From Streptomyces xanthophaeus (lineage in GTDB: Bacteria; Actinomycetota; Actinomycetes; Streptomycetales; Streptomycetaceae), in assembly GCF_000725805.1 (NCBI RefSeq), contig NZ_JOFT01000014.1, positions 124,001 through 188,000 of the forward strand: DNA of 64,000 bases, given 5' to 3'. Every line of letters starts with the position of its first letter. Position 1 is the first letter of the stretch. The translations under genes were made by a program, and so were the position numbers. Under the pieces are notes generated by a model. That model was not told the origin of the DNA. It saw only the letters and a program-made list of their open reading frames with translations, and did not search any database. Shown in pieces: positions 1-7,159 of this stretch.

Positions 1-12
1 ACGGCGGACACC

Positions 13-765
13 ATGGCGGACACCACCGCCACCACCACCACCGCCGCTTTCACGGCGGCCGCCCTCGCCCTCGGCGACGACGCGCTGATCCTCTCCCACC
101 GCCTCGGCGAGTGGGCCGGGCACGCACCCGTGCTGGAGGAGGAGGTCGCCCTCGCCAACATCGCCCTCGACCTGCTCGGCCAGGCCCGCGTCCTGCTGTC
201 CCTGGCGGGCGACGAGGACGAGCTGGCCTTCCTCCGCGAGGAGCGGTCCTTCCGCAACCTCCAGCTGGTCGAGCAGCCCAACGGCGACTTCGCCCACACC
301 ATCGCCCGGCAGCTCTTCTTCTCCTTCTACCAGCACGAGCTGTACGGGGAACTGGCGCGCGGGGACGGCCCGTTCGCTCCCCTGGCGGCCAAGGCCGTCA
401 AGGAGACCGCCTACCACCGCGACCACGCCGAACAGTGGACCCTGCGGCTCGGCGACGGCACCCCGGAGAGCCACGACCGCATGCGGGCGGGCCTGGACGC
501 CCTGTGGAAGTACACCGGGGAGATGTTCCAGCCGGTGGAGGGCCTCGAAGGACTCGACCAGGCCGCCTGGGCCGCCCTGGAAGGGCGCTGGCTGGCCGCG
601 GTGACCGACGTACTGGAGCGGGCCGGGCTCGCCCTGCCCACGGGGCCGCGGACCGGGGCCTGGGCCGCCGGGGCCGGACGCCAGGGCCTGCACACCGAGC
701 CCTTCGGCCGGCTGCTCGCCGAGATGCAGCACCTGCACCGCAGCCACCCGGGGGCGTCATGGTGA
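13..765 (+). CDS. paaC: 1,2-phenylacetyl-CoA epoxidase subunit PaaC
   Basis: PaaC is the structural partner of the catalytic PaaA subunit in the PaaABCE multicomponent oxygenase, which turns phenylacetyl-CoA into its ring-1,2-epoxide in aerobic phenylacetate breakdown. The 250-aa length and the segments LALGDDALILSHRLGEW, NIALDLLGQAR, LVEQPNGDFAHTI, YHRDHAEQW and RLGDGTPES are family hallmarks. It is a ferritin-like helical protein without the full di-iron ligand set. The stop overlaps the paaD start by 7 bp (ATGGTGA), so translation is coupled. The catalytic paaA and small paaB would lie left of the window. The first 24 bases contain a near-perfect 12-bp direct repeat around the ATG, so the exact start is not certain. 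Cytoplasmic. Confidence 0.93.
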   Translation: MADTTATTTTAAFTAAALALGDDALILSHRLGEWAGHAPVLEEEVALANIALDLLGQARVLLSLAGDEDELAFLREERSFRNLQLVEQPNGDFAHTIARQLFFSFYQHELYGELARGDGPFAPLAAKAVKETAYHRDHAEQWTLRLGDGTPESHDRMRAGLDALWKYTGEMFQPVEGLEGLDQAAWAALEGRWLAAVTDVLERAGLALPTGPRTGAWAAGAGRQGLHTEPFGRLLAEMQHLHRSHPGASW

Positions 766-1262
766 CCGATGCCGGGACGACCCGCCTGGAGGCGGAGCTG
801 GCCGAGCTCGCCGGCTCCGTCCCGGACCCGGAGCTGCCCGTGCTCACCCTCGCCGAGCTCGGCGTGATGCGCGGGGTCCGGGTGCACGAGGACGGCCACG
901 CCGAGGTCACCCTCACCCCGACCTACACCGGCTGCCCGGCCATCGAGGCCATGTCCGCCGACATCGAGCGGGTCCTGACCGCCCACGGCATCCGCGAGGT
1001 GCGGGTGACCACCGTGCTGGCGCCCGCCTGGTCCACCGACGACATCAGCGCCGAAGGCCGCCGCAAGCTGGCCGAGTTCGGCATCGCCCCGCCGCGCCCC
1101 CACGCCGCCGGCGGACCCGTCCCGCTCACCCTGTCGGTCCGCTGCCCGAACTGCGGCTCCACCGACACCGAGCTGCTCAGCCGGTTCTCGTCCACCGCGT
1201 GCAAGGCCCTGCGCCGCTGCATCGCCTGCCGCGAGCCGTTCGACCACTTCAAGGAGCTGTAG
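759..1262 (+). CDS. paaD: Phenylacetate degradation protein PaaD (DUF59/MIP18 family)
   Basis: PaaD is an iron-sulfur cluster carrier or maturation factor needed for an active phenylacetyl-CoA epoxidase. The 167-aa product has an N-terminal MIP18/DUF59 domain (about residues 10-95, with VPDPELPVLTLAELGV and TPTYTGCPA, whose Cys is the typical cluster-transfer residue). It ends in a PaaD-specific zinc ribbon, CPNC followed by TAC and CIAC, then FDHFKEL. The ATG at 759 was chosen because it lies inside the paaC end and gives the conserved N-terminus; longer reading in this frame would run through paaC in a non-coding frame. The stop codon abuts the paaE ATG. Confidence 0.93.
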   Translation: MVTDAGTTRLEAELAELAGSVPDPELPVLTLAELGVMRGVRVHEDGHAEVTLTPTYTGCPAIEAMSADIERVLTAHGIREVRVTTVLAPAWSTDDISAEGRRKLAEFGIAPPRPHAAGGPVPLTLSVRCPNCGSTDTELLSRFSSTACKALRRCIACREPFDHFKEL

Positions 1263-2432
1263 ATGGCCGTGTCCCCGCCGTCTGTGCCGTCGGTGCCGTC
1301 GGTGTCCTCGGTGTCCGCCTCCGGGCGTCCCGCGCGCGCCCCGCGCCACGGCGCCTTCCACCCGCTCACGGTGGCGGCGGTCGACCGGCTCACCGACGAC
1401 GCGGTGGCGCTGACCCTGCGGGTACCGCCGGAGCTGCGCGACGAGTACCGCCACGCCCCCGGCCAGCACCTCACCCTGCGCCGGTCCACCCCTGAGGGCA
1501 CCGAGATCCGCCGCACCTACTCGATCTGCTCGCCCGCCCCCGCGGCGGACGGCCCGGGCCCGGAGCTGCTGCGGGTCGGCGTGCGCCTCGTGGAGGGCGG
1601 CGAGTTCTCCACCTTCGCGCACAAGGAGGTCGCCGCCGGGGACGTGCTCGACGTGATGGTCCCCGCCGGCCGGTTCGTCCTGGACCCGGTGGCCGCCCCG
1701 GCCGCCGGGCACTACGCGGCCGTCGTCGGCGGCAGCGGGATCACCCCCGTGCTGTCGATCGCCGCGACCCTGCTCGCCGCCCGCCCCGACGCGCGGTTCT
1801 GCCTGGTGCGCAGCGACCGTACGGCGGCGTCGACGATGTTCCTCGACGAGGTCGCCGACCTCAAGGACCGCTATCCGGCGCGGTTCCAGCTGGTCACCGT
1901 CCTGTCCCGGGAGGAACAGGAGGCCGGGCTGCCGTCCGGGCGGCTCGACGAGGACCGGCTGGCCGCCCTGCTGCCCGCCCTGCTGCCCGTCGCGGAGGTG
2001 ACCGGCTGGTTCCTGTGCGGGCCCTACGGCCTGGTCCAGGGGGCGGAGCGGGCCCTGAGCTCCCTCGGCGTCGTCAGGACCCGGGTGCACGAGGAGGTCT
2101 TCCACGTCGAGGACACCGCGCCCCCGGTCCGCGCCACGGCCACCGCCGCCGCCACGCACGGCCGGGTCACCGCCCGGCTCGACGGCCGCTCGGGCACCTG
2201 GCCCGTCCAGGACGGGGAATCCCTGCTGGACGCAGTGCTGCGCAACCGCGCCGACGCCCCGTACGCCTGCAAGGGCGGGGTCTGCGGCACCTGCCGGGCC
2301 TTCCTGGTGACGGGCGAGGTCCGGATGGACCGGAACTTCGCGCTGGAGGCCGAGGAGACGGAGGCCGGGTTCGTACTGGCCTGCCAGTCGCACCCGGTCA
2401 CCGAGGAAGTGGAGATCGACTTCGACCGCTGA
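1263..2432 (+). CDS. paaE: 1,2-phenylacetyl-CoA epoxidase reductase subunit PaaE
   Basis: PaaE passes electrons from NADPH through FAD and a plant-type 2Fe-2S centre to the PaaAC oxygenase. The 389-aa protein has the expected order. After a 25-residue Ser/Val-rich lead comes an FAD-binding barrel (RRTYSICSP, about residues 83-91), then a nucleotide-binding domain with GGSGITPVLS (about 157-166), and a C-terminal ferredoxin domain with CKGGVCGTC plus a distal Cys in VLACQSHP, the four cluster ligands. Start is fixed by the paaD stop directly before it. It is the last paa gene here; 100 bp with a putative operator separates it from the next gene. Confidence 0.94.
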   Translation: MAVSPPSVPSVPSVSSVSASGRPARAPRHGAFHPLTVAAVDRLTDDAVALTLRVPPELRDEYRHAPGQHLTLRRSTPEGTEIRRTYSICSPAPAADGPGPELLRVGVRLVEGGEFSTFAHKEVAAGDVLDVMVPAGRFVLDPVAAPAAGHYAAVVGGSGITPVLSIAATLLAARPDARFCLVRSDRTAASTMFLDEVADLKDRYPARFQLVTVLSREEQEAGLPSGRLDEDRLAALLPALLPVAEVTGWFLCGPYGLVQGAERALSSLGVVRTRVHEEVFHVEDTAPPVRATATAAATHGRVTARLDGRSGTWPVQDGESLLDAVLRNRADAPYACKGGVCGTCRAFLVTGEVRMDRNFALEAEETEAGFVLACQSHPVTEEVEIDFDR

Positions 2433-2465
2433 GCCGGCTGCCCTCCCCGCCCCCTGTCCAATTTC

Positions 2466-2479
2466 AGGAACGTGTTCTA
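2466..2479. promoter_or_regulatory. KstR/TetR-like operator upstream of acyl-CoA dehydrogenase
   Basis: AGGAACGTGTTCTA carries the inverted repeat GAAC-2-GTTC. It fits the actinobacterial KstR motif TnnAACnnGTTnnA at all conserved positions except the first T. It lies about 55 bp before the likely GTG start of the following acyl-CoA dehydrogenase, where a repressor of lipid or sterol-type acyl-CoA catabolism would be expected. Assignment to KstR itself is inference. Confidence 0.5.
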
Positions 2480-2532
2480 TCTTGACGCACCGTCAGGACA
2501 GGATGGACCGGGTGCGCGCGGGAGGACAGGAA

Positions 2533-3681
2533 GTGGACTTCACCTTCACCGAGGAGCAGCAGGCCGCCGTCGAGGCGGCGCGGGCCGTGTTCGCGGACGT
2601 CGCACCCGACAGCGTGCCCAGCCCGGCACTCACCCCGGGGGCCGTCGCCGAGGACTTCGACCGCCCGCTGTGGGCCAAGCTCGCCGCCTCCGACCTGCTG
2701 AGCCTGGTCCTCGCCGAGGAGCACGGCGGCGCGGGCCTGGACACCATCGCCCTGTGCCTGGTGCTGCGCGAGGCAGCCAAGGTACTGGCCCGGGTACCGC
2801 TCCTGGAGCACTGCGCCACCGCCATGGCCGTCCAGGCCCACGGCAGCCCCGCACTGACCGCCGCCCTGCTGCCCGGAGCCGGACGCGGGACGCTCGTGCT
2901 CACCGCCGCCGCACACGGCCGCAGCGGGCACGACCCGGCCGAACTCTCCGTCACCGCCCGCCGCGAGGGCTCCGGCGGGGACTGGGTGCTGGACGGCACG
3001 CAGACCGCGGTCGCCTGGGCCCACAACGCCGACTGGATCGCCGTACCGGCCCACAGCGGCGAGGGCGAGGCCGTCCTCGCGCTCGTCCCGCGCACCACCG
3101 GCGGGCTGACCCTCGCCGAGCAGTACTCCACCACCGGGGAGCGCCTCGCCGAACTCACCCTGGACGCCGTACGGGTCCCGGCCGCGCACCTCATCGACGC
3201 CCCCGGCGCCTGGGAGCGGCTGCGCCAGCTCCTGGCCACCGGCACCTGCGCCCTCGCGCTCGGACTCGGCGAGGGCGTCCTCACCATGACCAGCCAGTAC
3301 ACGAGCAAGCGCGAGCAGTTCGGCTTCCCGGTGGCCACCTTCCAGGCCGTCGCCGTCCAGGCCGCCGACCGCTACATCGACCTGCGCGCCATGGAGGTCA
3401 CCCTCTGGCAGGCCGCCTGGCGGCTCGATGCCGCCACCGGCGGCGCGGGTGGCCCGCTGCCGAGCACGGGGGACGTCGCCGTCGCCAAGATATGGGCCGC
3501 GGAGGGCGTACGCCGGGTCGTGCAGACCGCCCACCACCTGCACGGAGGCTTCGGCGCCGACACCGACTACCCGCTGCACCGCTACCACGCCTGGGCCAAA
3601 CAGCTGGAGCTCCAGCTCGGCCCGGCCGCGGCGCACGAGGAGGCCCTGGGCGACCTGCTGGCCGCCCACCCCCTCGCCTGA
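2533..3681 (+). CDS. Acyl-CoA dehydrogenase family protein
   Basis: A flavoprotein of the acyl-CoA dehydrogenase superfamily, about 382 aa, expected to make an alpha,beta-double bond in an acyl-CoA thioester and pass electrons to ETF. The N-terminus DFTFTEEQQAAVEAARAVF and the C-terminal signatures YTSKREQFGFPVATFQAVA and HHLHGGFGAD are typical. The central beta domain is less conserved, as in FadE-type enzymes that form alpha2beta2 pairs. The GTG at 2533 is preferred because GGAGG sits 7 nt upstream; TTG 2482, ATG 2503 and GTG 2512 are in-frame alternatives lacking such a site. The preceding GAAC/GTTC inverted repeat suggests repressor control. Substrate is unknown; proximity to paa genes hints at aromatic or side-chain CoA esters but does not prove it. 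Confidence 0.88.
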   Translation: MDFTFTEEQQAAVEAARAVFADVAPDSVPSPALTPGAVAEDFDRPLWAKLAASDLLSLVLAEEHGGAGLDTIALCLVLREAAKVLARVPLLEHCATAMAVQAHGSPALTAALLPGAGRGTLVLTAAAHGRSGHDPAELSVTARREGSGGDWVLDGTQTAVAWAHNADWIAVPAHSGEGEAVLALVPRTTGGLTLAEQYSTTGERLAELTLDAVRVPAAHLIDAPGAWERLRQLLATGTCALALGLGEGVLTMTSQYTSKREQFGFPVATFQAVAVQAADRYIDLRAMEVTLWQAAWRLDAATGGAGGPLPSTGDVAVAKIWAAEGVRRVVQTAHHLHGGFGADTDYPLHRYHAWAKQLELQLGPAAAHEEALGDLLAAHPLA

Positions 3682-3708
3682 GACGGCGAGCCGAGCCCGG
3701 CAGACGGC

Positions 3709-4053
3709 TCAGAGCACGAAGGCCTGGGTGCCGTTGTCCGTGACCATCGGGCGGCCGGCGCGCTCCCAGGCCTGCATCCCGCCGTCGATGTTCACGGCGT
3801 CGATGTCCTGGCGGACCAGGTACTGGGTGACCTGCGCGGAACGCCCGCCCACCCGGCACATCACGTGCACCCGGCGGCCGTCCTCGACGGCCTCCGTCAG
3901 CTCACCGAACCGGGCGACGAAGTCGCTCATCGGGATGTGCAGGGCGCCCTCGACATGGCCGGCCGCCCATTCGTCGTCCTCACGGACGTCGAGGACAAAG
4001 CCTTCGGAGGGCACCGCGGCGGCGTCCACCGAGGGAAGCAGTCCGAAGTTCAT
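3709..4053 (-). CDS. Rhodanese-like domain protein
   Basis: A single-domain rhodanese of 114 aa. These proteins carry a persulfide on a loop cysteine for sulfur transfer or detoxification. The active-site loop reads CRVGGRSAQ with Cys at its head, and the flanking FVLDVREDDEWAAGHVEGALHIP is the classical CH2A/CH2B region. The ATG at 4053 follows a GAAGG ribosome site. Read leftward, TATAGG about 40 bp upstream could be the -10 box. It converges on the acyl-CoA dehydrogenase with only 27 bp between stops. No signal peptide, so cytoplasmic. Confidence 0.92.
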   Translation of the reverse strand: MNFGLLPSVDAAAVPSEGFVLDVREDDEWAAGHVEGALHIPMSDFVARFGELTEAVEDGRRVHVMCRVGGRSAQVTQYLVRQDIDAVNIDGGMQAWERAGRPMVTDNGTQAFVL

Positions 4054-4111
4054 AGCTGTCGCCTTCTCTCTTCGCAGTCTGCGGCCCAACCTATAGGAAA
4101 CGGCACGCCCC

Positions 4112-4969
4112 TCAGGGGGTCGCCAGGGCCGCCAGCTGCGCCTCACGCTCGGACACCTGCGCCAGCAGCTGCTCCGCGATCTCCTCCAGCAGCCGGTCCG
4201 GGTCCTCCGGCGCCATCCGCAGCATGGAACCGATGGCGCTCTCCTCCAGATCCCGGGCCACGACCGACAGCAGCTCCTTGCGCCGCGCCAGCCACTCCAG
4301 CCGCGCGTACAGCTCCTCGCTCTCGCTCTCCGGCGCCGCCTCGGGCGCCGGACCGGCCGCCCATTCCTCGGCCAGCTCGCGCAGCAGCTGCTCCTCGCCC
4401 CGCCCGTACGCGGCATTGACCCGCGCGATGAAGGCGTCCCGCCGCGCACGCTCGGTCTCGTCCTGGGCGAGGTCGGGATGGGCCTTGCGGACCAGCTCGC
4501 GGTAGAGGCGGCGCACCTCCTCCGAGGGCCGCACCCGCTCCGGCGGACGCACCGGCCGGTCCGTGAGCATCGCGGACGCGTCGTCGGAGATCCCGTCGGA
4601 ACCCAGCCAGTCGTGGAACAGCTCCTCCACCCCGGGCATCGGCATGACCAGCGCGCGCGCCTCCCGCGCCCGCCGCACGTCCTCGGGATCGCCGGTGCGC
4701 GCCGCCTTCGCCTCGGCGATCAGCGCGTCCAGCTCGTCGAGCCGCGAGTACATCGGGCCCAGCTTCTGGTGGTGCAGGCGGGAGAAGTTCTCCACCTCCA
4801 CCCGGAAGGTCTCCACCGCGATCTCGAACTCGATCAGTGCCTGCTCCGCGGCCCGTACGGCCCGCTCCAGGCGGGCCTCGGGACGTTCCTCGCCGGACGC
4901 GCCGGGGGCACCGGTGTCGCCGAGGACGGTCGGCTCGGGCTGTTCGGGCTGCTCGGTCTGCTCGCTCAC
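4112..4969 (-). CDS. J-domain-containing protein
   Basis: A 285-aa actinobacterial protein with a central J domain: RLYRELVRKAHPDLAQDE carries the invariant HPD at residues 164-166, which stimulates DnaK-type ATPases. The N-terminus (1-30) is acidic and Pro/Glu-rich, residues about 30-90 form a predicted coiled coil (ERAVRAAEQALIEFEIAVE), and the C-terminal third is another Glu-rich helical region. It lacks the Gly/Phe and zinc domains of DnaJ, so it is a specialised co-chaperone whose client is unknown. Cytoplasmic. It is preceded by a parS palindrome that isolates it from the DUF2252 gene. Confidence 0.87.
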   Translation of the reverse strand: MSEQTEQPEQPEPTVLGDTGAPGASGEERPEARLERAVRAAEQALIEFEIAVETFRVEVENFSRLHHQKLGPMYSRLDELDALIAEAKAARTGDPEDVRRAREARALVMPMPGVEELFHDWLGSDGISDDASAMLTDRPVRPPERVRPSEEVRRLYRELVRKAHPDLAQDETERARRDAFIARVNAAYGRGEEQLLRELAEEWAAGPAPEAAPESESEELYARLEWLARRKELLSVVARDLEESAIGSMLRMAPEDPDRLLEEIAEQLLAQVSEREAQLAALATP

Positions 4970-4990
4970 CCGGCCAGCCTACGGCCGTCC

Positions 4991-5030
4991 GCGCCGGGTC
5001 GATGTTTCACGTGAAACATCGACCCGGCGC
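4991..5030. repeat. parS: parS site in a 40-bp perfect palindrome (parS-1; probable terminator)
   Basis: The 16-mer TGTTTCACGTGAAACA (5003-5018) is a perfect Streptomyces parS, the ParB-CTP loading site. It is the centre of a 40-bp perfect inverted repeat with arms that begin GCGCCGGGTCGA. The palindrome starts 9 bp after the stop of the DUF2252 gene and would form a strong hairpin in RNA, so it likely also ends transcription. No T-tract follows, as is common in Streptomyces. Confidence 0.95.
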
Positions 5031-5038
5031 TGGGGCGG

Positions 5039-6439
5039 TCAGACCCCGGACTCCGCGGCGATCCGCCCCGAGCGCACCGCCGCCACCAGATCGGCGTGAT
5101 CGGCCTCGCTCCGGTCGGCATAGGCCACCGCGAAGCCGGCCATCGCCTCGTCCAGCTCGTCGCTCTTGCCGCAGTACCCCGCCAGGAGCCGCGGATCGGC
5201 GCTGTGCGCGTGCGCCCGGGCCAGCAGTGCCCCGGTCATCCGCCCGTAGTCGTCGAACTCCCCGGCGGCCAGCGCGGCCGGGTCCACGCTGCCCTTGCGG
5301 TTGCGGAACTGCCGCACCTGGAAGGGCCGTCCCTCCACCGTGGTCCAGCCCAGCATGAAGTCCGAGACCACCTGCATCTGCTTCTGCCCGGCCACCACCC
5401 GGTGCCCCTCGTGCTCCGGCGGCGGGGAGGCGAAGCCCAGCGCGGGCAGGTAGGGCAGCAGCACCGAGGGCCGCGCCTCCTTCACCTGGAGCACGAGCGG
5501 CTCGCCCCGGTGGTCGAGCAGCAGCACCACGTACGAACGGGTGCCGACGCTCCCGGTGCCCACCACGCGGAAGGCCACGTCGTGGATCGCGTACCGGGCC
5601 AGCAGCGGCAGCCGGTCGGGCTGGAGCGTCTGGAGGTAGGGGCCCAGGGACGCGGCCACGGCCGCCGCCTCCCCGTCCCCGACGCGGCGCAGCACGGGCA
5701 GCGCGTCCACGAAGCGCCGGCCGCCGTCCGGCGAGGGCTCGGTCGACTTGGCCGCGAACCGCGCGGAAGTGTTGTTGCGGGCCTTGTCCATGACCCGCTG
5801 CAAGGTGCCCACCAGGTCCCGCATGTCGGTGTGCGAGACCAGTTCCTCGTCGGCGATCGCGTTCCACGCGTCTATGGCCGGCAGCTTGGCCAGCAGGCGC
5901 ATGGTCCGCCGGTACGCGCCCACCGCGTCCCGCGCCGCCTCCCGGCATGTGTCCTCGTCCGCGCCCGCCACCCGCCCGGCGAGCACCAGCGAGGTCGCCA
6001 GCCGCTTCACGTCCCACTCCCACGGCCCGAAGACGGTCTCGTCGAAGTCGTTCAGGTCGATGACCAGGCGGCCGCGCGCATCCCCGTACAGCCCGAAGTT
6101 CGCCGCGTGCGCGTCCCCGCAGAGCTGGGCGCCGATCCCGGTCACCGGACCGCCGGACAGGTCGTGGGCCATCAGACCGGCGGCCCCGCGCAGGAACGCG
6201 AAGGGGTTCGCGGCCATCCGGCCCACGCGTATCGGAGTCAGCTCGGCGACCCGCCCGACGTTGGACTCCTCGACCGCTCGCACCGCGTCCGGCCTGCCGG
6301 ACGGGGCCAGGAAGCCGGCGTGCGCCGCCCGGGGCACGCGTGCCCGCAGGGCCTTCCCCTCCTGCCGGGGCGAGCCGGCCGCCACGCGCGGCCCGAAGCC
6401 CGCCACCTCCGGAATCCGCTGAACCGCTACCGCCGCCAT
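5039..6439 (-). CDS. DUF2252 domain-containing protein
   Basis: A 466-aa protein matching DUF2252 (found fused or adjacent to kinase-like folds; biochemical role unknown). Recognisable blocks are RVPRAAHAGF, TPIRVGRMAANPFAFLRGAA, QLCGDAHAANFG and DLNDFDETVFGPWEWDVKRL. The GDxHxxNFG and DxNDFD motifs resemble the catalytic and metal loops of aminoglycoside-phosphotransferase-like kinases, so a small-molecule kinase is an inference. ATG 6439 is chosen because AGGTGGGGG precedes it by 8 nt; a GTG 30 nt further upstream is possible. The gene is followed at once by parS-1. Confidence 0.85.
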   Translation of the reverse strand: MAAVAVQRIPEVAGFGPRVAAGSPRQEGKALRARVPRAAHAGFLAPSGRPDAVRAVEESNVGRVAELTPIRVGRMAANPFAFLRGAAGLMAHDLSGGPVTGIGAQLCGDAHAANFGLYGDARGRLVIDLNDFDETVFGPWEWDVKRLATSLVLAGRVAGADEDTCREAARDAVGAYRRTMRLLAKLPAIDAWNAIADEELVSHTDMRDLVGTLQRVMDKARNNTSARFAAKSTEPSPDGGRRFVDALPVLRRVGDGEAAAVAASLGPYLQTLQPDRLPLLARYAIHDVAFRVVGTGSVGTRSYVVLLLDHRGEPLVLQVKEARPSVLLPYLPALGFASPPPEHEGHRVVAGQKQMQVVSDFMLGWTTVEGRPFQVRQFRNRKGSVDPAALAAGEFDDYGRMTGALLARAHAHSADPRLLAGYCGKSDELDEAMAGFAVAYADRSEADHADLVAAVRSGRIAAESGV

Positions 6440-6491
6440 CGACGCCGCCCCCACCTGTGGATCGAACACCTGCCGAACGGGGTGACCGTAT

Positions 6492-7151
6492 CTACAGCCC
6501 GGCGTCCCTGGCCAGCAGCGCCGCCTGTACCCGGTTCTCGCAGCCCAGCTTCGCCAGGATCCGGCTCACGTACGTCTTCACCGTCGCCTCGCTCATGTGG
6601 AGCCGCCGGCCCGCGTCCGCGTTGGACAGGCCTTCCCCCAGCAGCGCCAGCACCCCGCGCTCGCGCTCGCTCAGCTCCGCCACCTGCCGCCGGGCCTCCT
6701 CACCGCGTGCCGCGGCCTTCCCCGACGCCAGCAGGTCCACCACGTGCCGGGTCGCCGCGGGGGAGAGGTAGGCGTCCCCGGCCATGGCGGCGCGGACCGC
6801 GCCGATCAGCTCTCCCGGCGCCGAGTCCTTCAGCAGGAAGCCCGCACCGCCCTGGCCCAGCGCCCGCAGGACGTTCTCCCGCTCCCCGAAGGTGGTCAGG
6901 ATCAGCGCCCGGGACTCGGGCGCGGCCCGCTTCAGCTCCCCCAGGGCGGTCAGCCCGTCCATGACCGGCATCTGGATGTCCAGCAGCACCACGTCCGGGG
7001 CGTGCGCGAGGGCGAGTTCCACCGCCTCCCGGCCGTTCGCCGCCTCCGCGACGACCTCGATGTCCGGCGCCGAGGTCAGGATCATCCTGATCCCGGCCCG
7101 GATCAGCGGCTCGTCGTCGGCGATCACCACTCTGATCATTCTGGCCGTCAC
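6492..7151 (-). CDS. NarL/LuxR-family two-component response regulator
   Basis: A 219-aa response regulator. The receiver domain (residues about 5-120) has the acidic pair DD at 12-13, phosphoacceptor Asp58 in VVLLDIQMPVMDG, and the conserved Lys in FLLKDSAPG. The C-terminal LuxR helix-turn-helix (about 155-215) reads ELSERERGVLALLGEGLSNADAGRRLHMS. GTG 7151 is preferred to ATG 7139 since AGGAG is 6-8 nt upstream. It starts 8 nt after the histidine kinase stop, so the two form one operon and a cognate pair. Target promoters are unknown. Confidence 0.93.
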   Translation of the reverse strand: MTARMIRVVIADDEPLIRAGIRMILTSAPDIEVVAEAANGREAVELALAHAPDVVLLDIQMPVMDGLTALGELKRAAPESRALILTTFGERENVLRALGQGGAGFLLKDSAPGELIGAVRAAMAGDAYLSPAATRHVVDLLASGKAAARGEEARRQVAELSERERGVLALLGEGLSNADAGRRLHMSEATVKTYVSRILAKLGCENRVQAALLARDAGL

Positions 7152-7159
7152 CCGTGCTC

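Noticed and set aside
1..2432. Horizontal transfer of the paa genes
   Set aside because: Base composition and codon use look like the neighbours and no integrase, insertion sequence or attachment site is seen.
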